The notes under the pieces: model-generated | Told to the model about the DNA's origin: nothing | The model's database searches: none | The model's input: only the letters and a program-made list of their open reading frames with translations | Made by a program: the position numbers and the translations under genes | Origin: an uncultured Clostridia bacterium | GTDB lineage: Bacteria; Bacillota; Clostridia; Christensenellales; UBA1242 | DNA: 9,326 nucleotides | Direction: 5' to 3' | Assembly (NCBI GenBank): GCA_945937975.1 | Contig: CAMEUD010000043.1 | Location: forward strand, 1 to 9,326 | Part shown: in pieces, positions 4,390 to 9,326 of the stretch | Numbering within the stretch: position 1 is the first letter of the stretch | Layout: the number at the start of each line of letters is the position of its first letter

Positions 4390-6564
4390 TTATTGATTTT
4401 TGACTTCTTTTTTTTCTTCTATATCACGCATAGAAAGTGATATTCTTTTTTTGGCAACATCAACGCCAATTACTTTTACTGTTACAATATCTCCAACTTT
4501 TAATACTTCGCTTGGGTGTTTGATATATCTATCGCAAATTTGAGAAATATGCACAAGTCCATCTTGATGAACTCCAATATCAACAAATGCACCAAAATCT
4601 ATAACATTACGAACTGTACCTGTAAGAATCATTCCTTCTTTAAGGTCTTCAAGTGATAATAATTCTGCACGAAGAACAGGCTTTGGCATTGTATCACGAA
4701 TATCTCTACCTGGTTTTGTAAGTTCTGCAACCATATCAAGAAGCGTTGGCACACCAACACCTATTTTATTGGCAACCTTTTCTTCCCCTTCATTTTTAAC
4801 TAACAAAGAAAGATTTGATAGTTTTCCTTCTTTTATATCTTCTTTGTTAAGTTTGAAATAATCTAAAAGTTTTTGTGCAGACTCATAACTTTCTGGGTGA
4901 ACTGCTGTGTTATCAAAAACATTGTCGCCATCTGTGATACGCAAAAATCCTGCACATTGTTCAAACGCTTTTGGTCCAAGTTTTGGAACTGACAAAAGTT
5001 CTTGTCTATCATTAAAGTGCTTAATCTTTGTTCTATATGCAACAACATTTTTAGCAATAGACGAATTCATTCCAGATACATAACTAAGCAAACTTGGAGA
5101 TGCTGTGTTTAAGTCTACACCAACACTATTAACACAATCTTCAACAACACCTGTCAAAACTTCAGTAAGTCTGTTTTGTGGCATATCGTGTTGATATTGT
5201 CCAACACCTATACTTTTTACATCAATTTTGATAAGTTCAGCAAGTGGGTCTTGAAGTCTTCTTGCAATACTTACTGCACTACGAAGATTTACATCATAAT
5301 CAGGGAATTCTTGTGCACCAAGTTTTGATGCGCTATAAACAGATGCTCCTGCTTCATTTACCATTGCATAACTTACTGGGAAAGAAATATGTTTAATTAA
5401 CTCACAAACAAAGATTTCACTTTCTTTACTTGCTGTACCATTACCGATTGCTATAATATCAACATGATTTTTTTCAATCATCTTCTTTAAGATTTCAATA
5501 CTTTCTTCTGTTAAACTTTTTGGTGGAGTTGGATATACAACAGAAGTATCCAAAACATCACCCTTTTTGTCAATTACAGCAATTTTACAACCCATTCTAT
5601 ATCCTGGGTCAAACCCCATAATAACATTGTTTTTTAATGGAGCTTGCAATAAAAGTGGTTTTAAGTTTACTTCAAACATTTTTATTGCTTGTTCGTTTGC
5701 CTTGTCTGTTAATGTTGTTCTTAGTTCTCTTTCAAGTGATGGGAATAATAATCTATCATAACTATCTTCAATAACTTCTTTCATTATATCGTAAGTATAT
5801 TTATTTTCCTTTAGATATAATGCTTCAATTTGAGCAATAGTAATTTTTGGGTCAATAACCACACTAACCTTTAAACATTCTTCGTTTTCTCCACGATTTA
5901 TGGCAAGTATTCTGTGGCTTGGCATTTTGCAAGCTGGTTCTGTGTAATCAGCATACATTTCATAAGTTTCTTTGCCTTCGTGGTCCAATAATTCGGTTTT
6001 TATATCGGCTTTTTCCAAAAGCATCTCACGAAGCATTTTCCTAAGTTCACTATCATCACTTATTCTTTCTGCAACAATGTCTTTTGCTCCTGCAAGTGCT
6101 TCTTCTGCTGTCTTTACTTCTTTTTCTTCATTTATATAATCTTTTGCAATTTCCAAAATATCTTGTCTTATTTCTTGTGCTTGTAAAATATCTGCAAGTG
6201 GTTCAAGACCTTTTGCAATAGCAACTGATGCTCTTGTTTTTCTCTTTGGTTTGTATGGACGATAAATATCTTCAACTTCTGTTAAAGTTTTTGCATTAGA
6301 TAGTTTTTCAGCAAGTTCATCTGTCCATTTTTCTTGTTCTTTTATTGAGTTTTCTACTTCTTCTTTTCTCTTTTCCAAATTTCTTAAATATGTTAATCTG
6401 TCAAAAACTTCTCTTAAAACTTGGTCATCTAAACTTCCTGTCATTTCTTTTCTATATCTTGCAATAAAAGGAATTGTGCAACCTTCATCAATAAGCTCAA
6501 TTATATTTTGAACTCTATCTAACCTTATACCAAATTCACTTGACAATGTTTCGTCTATTTTCAT
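4390..6564 (-). CDS. tex: Tex family S1 RNA-binding transcription accessory protein
   Basis: This 724-residue protein matches Tex in length and domain order. The helical N-terminal domain (about 1-190) includes CTIPFIARYRKEMTGSLDD (29-47) and DIYRPYKPKRKTRA (99-112). The YqgF/RNase H-like domain starts at VIMGFDPGYRMGCK (314-327) and contains NGTASKE (375-381) and NEAGASVYSAS (403-413). The helix-hairpin-helix region (about 480-545) includes VDLNTASPSLL and SVPKLGPKAFEQCAGF. A C-terminal S1 domain (about 643-712) contains TGTVRNVIDFGAFVDIG and DGLVHIS, ending RISLSMRD. Tex is a cytoplasmic nucleic-acid-binding protein associated with transcription; its precise role differs between species. 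The start ATG overlaps the TGA of the upstream amidohydrolase gene by four bases (ATGA), with GGGAGAG nine bases or so upstream, so the two are translated from one transcript. No hairpin terminator is seen after it. Confidence 0.97.
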   Translation of the reverse strand: MKIDETLSSEFGIRLDRVQNIIELIDEGCTIPFIARYRKEMTGSLDDQVLREVFDRLTYLRNLEKRKEEVENSIKEQEKWTDELAEKLSNAKTLTEVEDIYRPYKPKRKTRASVAIAKGLEPLADILQAQEIRQDILEIAKDYINEEKEVKTAEEALAGAKDIVAERISDDSELRKMLREMLLEKADIKTELLDHEGKETYEMYADYTEPACKMPSHRILAINRGENEECLKVSVVIDPKITIAQIEALYLKENKYTYDIMKEVIEDSYDRLLFPSLERELRTTLTDKANEQAIKMFEVNLKPLLLQAPLKNNVIMGFDPGYRMGCKIAVIDKKGDVLDTSVVYPTPPKSLTEESIEILKKMIEKNHVDIIAIGNGTASKESEIFVCELIKHISFPVSYAMVNEAGASVYSASKLGAQEFPDYDVNLRSAVSIARRLQDPLAELIKIDVKSIGVGQYQHDMPQNRLTEVLTGVVEDCVNSVGVDLNTASPSLLSYVSGMNSSIAKNVVAYRTKIKHFNDRQELLSVPKLGPKAFEQCAGFLRITDGDNVFDNTAVHPESYESAQKLLDYFKLNKEDIKEGKLSNLSLLVKNEGEEKVANKIGVGVPTLLDMVAELTKPGRDIRDTMPKPVLRAELLSLEDLKEGMILTGTVRNVIDFGAFVDIGVHQDGLVHISQICDRYIKHPSEVLKVGDIVTVKVIGVDVAKKRISLSMRDIEEKKEVKNQ

Positions 6565-7847
6565 TTTGTAATTCTCTCCCTTATTTTTATTACTTCGTCA
6601 TATATTTTTTCTTTTTCTTCACCGATAAAATATTCACCATTATAATATTTTATCTTGCCATTTATCATTGTAAGATAAACATCACTACTTTTACCTGCAT
6701 AAACAAGATTTGAAATCAAATTTTGTTGTGGGTAATAATGTGGTTTATTTATATCAATCAATATTATATCTGCAAGTTTGCCAACTTTTATCTCACCAGA
6801 ATTAAATCCTAATGCTTTTGCTCCATTTATAGTTGCCATTTTTAGAACATCACTTGCTGACACAACTTCAGCGTTGTAAATATTTACTTTGCTTAATGTT
6901 GCAACCAAAAACATTTCTTTGAACATATCCAAACTATTATTTGATGCAACACCATCTGTTCCAATAGTTATGTTAAGACCTTTATTTTGCATTGCATAGA
7001 TTGGAGCAATTCCACTTGCAAGTTTTATATTACTTGAAGGACAAGTTGAAACACTTGAATTGTAATCGGCAAGTATTTGTAAATCGTCTTTGTCCATATG
7101 AACACAATGATAACAAAGTGTGTTATATCTATCAAAAAAGCCTAAATCTTCCAAATATTGTGGTGGAGTTTTACCATTATTCTTTACTGTGCAATCTCCA
7201 ACTTCTTTCAAAGTTTCACAAAGATGAATTGAAAGTGGAATATTATGCTTTGCTGTAAAATCCACACATTCTGATATAAGCTCATCTGTTGTTGTATAAA
7301 TTGAATGAATAAAGCAATTTGATTTTATCAATCCATTTTTTTCGTATTGATTAATAATTTCGTATTCTTTTTTCAAATATTCTTGATTGCTCATACCAAC
7401 ATCTCTGGTTGTTGGTCCAAAGCCAACTCTTGCTCTAAATTCACATTCATTTAATGCTTTGCATATTTCATCATTAAAAAAATATCCTTCTTCAATAGTT
7501 GTGATACCTGCACTTAAATATTCCAAAATTGCAAGCTTTTCTCCCCAATAAATATCTTTCGGAGTAAGTTTACTTTCTGCTGGTATCATATTATTAAATA
7601 ACCAATCATCTAATTTTGCATCATCTTTTAAGCTTCTTAATATTGTCATTGGGCTATGACAATGGGTATCCACAAAACCAGGCATCAAGATATTTCCATT
7701 AACATCTATTGTCTTATCAAAACTTTCATTTGGTATATCTTTCCCAACATAACTAATTATGTTATTTGTTACTACAACATTGCCAAAATCTAATTTTGCT
7801 GTATTTTCTAAATTTAAAATTTTTGCGTTTTTAAATAAAATTTTCAT
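6561..7847 (-). CDS. mtaD: MtaD-type amidohydrolase: 5'-methylthioadenosine/S-adenosylhomocysteine deaminase
   Basis: The 428 residues form a complete metal-dependent amidohydrolase of the TrzA/MtaD/SsnA group. The HxH metal site is in MPGFVDTHCHSPMT (H62, H64). Further ligands are H208 in SIHLCET and D298 in IGTDGVASNNSLDMF; E211 and a His of YHCVH (247 or 250) are the expected catalytic residues. The segment around residues 62-92, with ILRSLKDDAKLDDWLF and MIPAESKL, and SSNIKLASGIAPI (271-283) closely resemble the Thermotoga TM0936 enzyme as I recall it. That enzyme deaminates S-adenosylhomocysteine and 5'-methylthioadenosine to inosyl products, a salvage step for SAM by-products. Exact substrate cannot be fixed from sequence, and related guanine or other aminohydrolases are possible. 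The ATG at 7847 has only a weak GGAAA upstream. It is the first gene of a unit with tex and is divergent from dinB. Confidence 0.88.
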   Translation of the reverse strand: MKILFKNAKILNLENTAKLDFGNVVVTNNIISYVGKDIPNESFDKTIDVNGNILMPGFVDTHCHSPMTILRSLKDDAKLDDWLFNNMIPAESKLTPKDIYWGEKLAILEYLSAGITTIEEGYFFNDEICKALNECEFRARVGFGPTTRDVGMSNQEYLKKEYEIINQYEKNGLIKSNCFIHSIYTTTDELISECVDFTAKHNIPLSIHLCETLKEVGDCTVKNNGKTPPQYLEDLGFFDRYNTLCYHCVHMDKDDLQILADYNSSVSTCPSSNIKLASGIAPIYAMQNKGLNITIGTDGVASNNSLDMFKEMFLVATLSKVNIYNAEVVSASDVLKMATINGAKALGFNSGEIKVGKLADIILIDINKPHYYPQQNLISNLVYAGKSSDVYLTMINGKIKYYNGEYFIGEEKEKIYDEVIKIRERITK

Positions 7848-7888
7848 AAATTATTTCCATATTGTCATATTATGTGTGTTAAAATATA

Positions 7889-7918
7889 TTTACATAATTT
7901 GAGTATAATAAGTATAAC
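7889..7918 (+). promoter_or_regulatory. Candidate dinB promoter
   Basis: TTTACA (7889-7894) and TATAAC (7913-7918) are 18 bases apart, placing transcription start near 7925, so this box may lie too close to the ribosome binding site (AAAGGAGAG, 7921-7929). A second, better -10, TATAAT (7904-7909), overlaps the region and forms a tandem with it (GTATAA repeated nine bases apart), but its -35 position is poor. No GAAC-N4-GTTC LexA box of the Bacillus type is present between the two divergent genes. Confidence 0.45.
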
Positions 7919-7934
7919 AAAAAGGAGAGATAAA

Positions 7935-9170
7935 ATGCAAACAAAACATAAAATTATACTGCATTGCGATGTAAACAATTTTTTTGCATCTTGCGAATGT
8001 GCATTAAATCCTTCACTAAAAGATTTGCCTGTTGCTGTAACTGGCGAAAAATCTAAAAGGAATGGCATTGTACTTGCCAAGAATAATCTTGCAAAAAGTT
8101 TTGGTGTAAAAACTGGCGATATAATTTATCAAGCAAAACAAAAATGCCCTGACCTTGTTTGTGTTAGACCTCATCACGACATATATGAAAAATACTCAAA
8201 AAGAATAAGAAAAATATATGAAGAATATACAGATAAAGTTGAGCCTTTTGGCATTGATGAATGTTGGCTAGATATAACAGACACTGCCAAATTTTTTGGA
8301 ACACCATTAGAAATCGCTAATATTTTACGAAAAAGAATAAAAGAAGAAATTGGTGTAACAATTTCTGTTGGCATAAGTTTTACAAAAACTTTTGCAAAAC
8401 TTGGTAGTGATATGAAAAAACCAGATGCTGTAACAGAAATACCATTTTCAAAATATAAAAATATGGTTTATCCACTTCCACTTGGGAGCATTATTGGAAT
8501 TGGAAGAAAACTAGAACCCAAATTAAACAAACTTAACATTTTTACACTTGGCGACTTAGCAAATTGTGATAAAAATTTGTTAAAAACAAAATTTGGTGTA
8601 ATTGGTGAACAACTGCATGACAAATTAAACGGAATAAATGATGATGAAGTTGCATTTGCAAATGATTCTGCCCAAGCAAAAAGTATAGGCAATGGGACAA
8701 CAACGCTTGTTGATGTCAAAAATATGCAAGAAATGAAAACTGTTGTTATGTTTTTGTGCGATGAAATTGCAACACGACTAAGAAAAAAATGTGTTGTTGG
8801 CTCAACTTTTCAAATCTCATTACGAAAAAATGATTTAACTTGGATAACAAAAAGTCACACAATAGAAAATTCAACAAATAACTCTTTTGATATTTTTAAT
8901 ACTGCAATAAATTTAATTGAAAAAATGTGGGACAAAAAAACACAAATTAGAAGTGTTAGAATATCAGTTTCTAATTTGTGTAATGAAAATTCTATAAATC
9001 AATTAACTTTATTTGAGCAAAAAAATACTCAAAAAGAAAAATTAGATAAAGCAATAGACAAAATAAGAGATAAATATGGTTATATGAGCATAAAACCACT
9101 TATCACACAAAACAAAGAATTACTCAACAGTGATGCCCTTCGCCTTGATGATACAGATATTGATGAATAA
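7935..9170 (+). CDS. dinB: Y-family translesion DNA polymerase (DinB / Pol IV type)
   Basis: I start the 411-residue protein at the ATG at 7935 because AAAGGAGAG lies six bases upstream and the homologous core begins eight residues in. An in-frame ATG at 7872 would add 21 non-conserved residues and overlap the promoter. The catalytic acids are D12 (in HCDVNNFFASCE) and D108-E109 (in FGIDECWLDIT). F17 is at the steric-gate position that excludes ribonucleotides. Fingers and palm residues include NGIVLAKNNLAKSFGVKTGD (43-62) and the VTISVGISFTKTFAKLGSDMKKP block. The thumb helix-hairpin-helix GIGRKLEPKLNKLNI and the little-finger domain follow. QLTLF (356-360) is a beta-clamp-binding motif. The enzyme copies damaged DNA with low fidelity. 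The HCD-x-NNF variant, with Asn where E. coli DinB has its second Asp, is to my recollection typical of a clostridial subgroup. It is the only confident plus-strand gene. Confidence 0.95.
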   Translation: MQTKHKIILHCDVNNFFASCECALNPSLKDLPVAVTGEKSKRNGIVLAKNNLAKSFGVKTGDIIYQAKQKCPDLVCVRPHHDIYEKYSKRIRKIYEEYTDKVEPFGIDECWLDITDTAKFFGTPLEIANILRKRIKEEIGVTISVGISFTKTFAKLGSDMKKPDAVTEIPFSKYKNMVYPLPLGSIIGIGRKLEPKLNKLNIFTLGDLANCDKNLLKTKFGVIGEQLHDKLNGINDDEVAFANDSAQAKSIGNGTTTLVDVKNMQEMKTVVMFLCDEIATRLRKKCVVGSTFQISLRKNDLTWITKSHTIENSTNNSFDIFNTAINLIEKMWDKKTQIRSVRISVSNLCNENSINQLTLFEQKNTQKEKLDKAIDKIRDKYGYMSIKPLITQNKELLNSDALRLDDTDIDE

Positions 9171-9174
9171 AAAA

Positions 9175-9219
9175 TACATTAAAAACACAAAATTAACCAC
9201 ATAAATAAAATTTAATGTA
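9175..9219. repeat. Nine-base inverted repeat downstream of dinB
   Basis: TACATTAAA (9175-9183) and TTTAATGTA (9211-9219) are perfect inverted copies 27 bases apart, starting five bases after the dinB stop. The interval is A-rich and holds no gene. No T-run follows on the plus strand, so it is not a standard terminator for dinB, though the stem could stabilise the 3' end of the mRNA. Confidence 0.45.
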
Positions 9220-9221
9220 AT

Positions 9222-9245
9222 AAAAGAGCCCAAAGAACAAGGCTC
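9222..9245 (-). terminator. Possible intrinsic terminator for a transcript entering from the right
   Basis: GAGCC (9226-9230) and GGCTC (9241-9245) form a five-pair GC-rich stem with a ten-base loop. On the minus strand it is followed by TTTTATT, the arrangement of an intrinsic terminator. On the plus strand there is no T-run. It would end a minus-strand gene or RNA that begins beyond the window. The short stem and large loop keep the call tentative. Confidence 0.4.
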
Positions 9246-9326
9246 GCTATGGTGTCAAAACTCTCGCTTATACTTATTTTGAATACAATGCGTTCAAAAT
9301 TTCGGTTTAAACACTCGGTTTTTCCT
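9246..9326. other. Structured region at the right edge, no gene assigned
   Basis: ATTTTGAA (9276-9283) and TTCAAAAT (9293-9300) form a perfect eight-base inverted repeat with a nine-base loop, and GTTTAAAC (9305-9312) is a palindrome flanked by two TCGGTTT copies. CTCGCT occurs at 9243-9248 and again near 9263. A plus-strand reading frame from an ATG at 9249 stays open to the edge (MVSKLSLILILNTMRSK start), as does a minus-strand frame ending at 9212. Neither has clear support as a gene. The density of paired elements suggests a dispersed repeat or a structured RNA cut by the window edge. Confidence 0.35.

Noticed and set aside
7872..7934. Longer start for dinB adding 21 residues from an ATG at 7872.
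   Set aside because: There is no ribosome binding site, it overlaps the candidate promoter, and Y-family polymerases normally begin only a few residues before the first catalytic Asp.
9212..9325. Minus-strand frame open from the right edge, ending IASLVLWALLLH.
   Set aside because: It reads straight through the GAGCC/GGCTC hairpin and T-run, and the opposite strand is equally open; more sequence is needed to call it a gene, so it was not listed as coding.

Overview
This window looks like chromosomal DNA from an AT-rich, low-GC Bacillota bacterium, probably an uncultured Clostridia-like lineage. The support is strongly A/T-biased codon use, G-rich Shine-Dalgarno sites, sigma-A type promoters with TTGACA/TATAAT-like boxes and 17-base spacers, and TGA used as a stop (standard bacterial code). 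No rRNA, tRNA, CRISPR array, insertion sequence or phage gene was seen. Species cannot be named from the sequence alone.

Layout. All genes except the last lie on the minus strand, so that block reads from right to left. From about 7847 down to 4390 there is a two-gene unit: an MtaD-type amidohydrolase (deaminase of 5'-methylthioadenosine/S-adenosylhomocysteine type) whose stop overlaps the start of tex (S1-domain RNA-binding, transcription-associated protein). From 4378 to 2656 lies an array of four small paralogous proteins, called P4, P3, P2 and P1 here. Each has a short basic N-terminus, a two-helix membrane hairpin and a long polar tail ending in a hydrophobic-x-hydrophobic tripeptide (MEL, LEL, ITF, MEL). 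P4-P3-P2 appear to share one near-consensus promoter and end at a hairpin terminator at 3126-3146. P1 has its own promoter and its own terminator. I know no described family for these proteins, and they are the most novel-looking part of the window.

From 2540 down to 1 lies a compact unit: a six-helix membrane protein resembling the YjdF/DUF2238 family, cysS (cysteinyl-tRNA synthetase) and the 5' part of ychF (ribosome-associated Obg-like ATPase), cut by the window edge. The gaps are 2 and 14 bases. On the plus strand, divergent from the amidohydrolase, dinB encodes a complete Y-family translesion DNA polymerase with a beta-clamp-binding motif. The last 156 bases after dinB hold no convincing gene but are rich in inverted repeats.

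How the genes fit together. tex, cysS and ychF are translation/transcription housekeeping genes, the amidohydrolase fits methylthioadenosine/SAH salvage, and dinB is a DNA damage-tolerance gene. Nothing visible links the small membrane array functionally to these neighbours. Its separate promoters and terminators suggest an independently controlled module inserted between housekeeping units.
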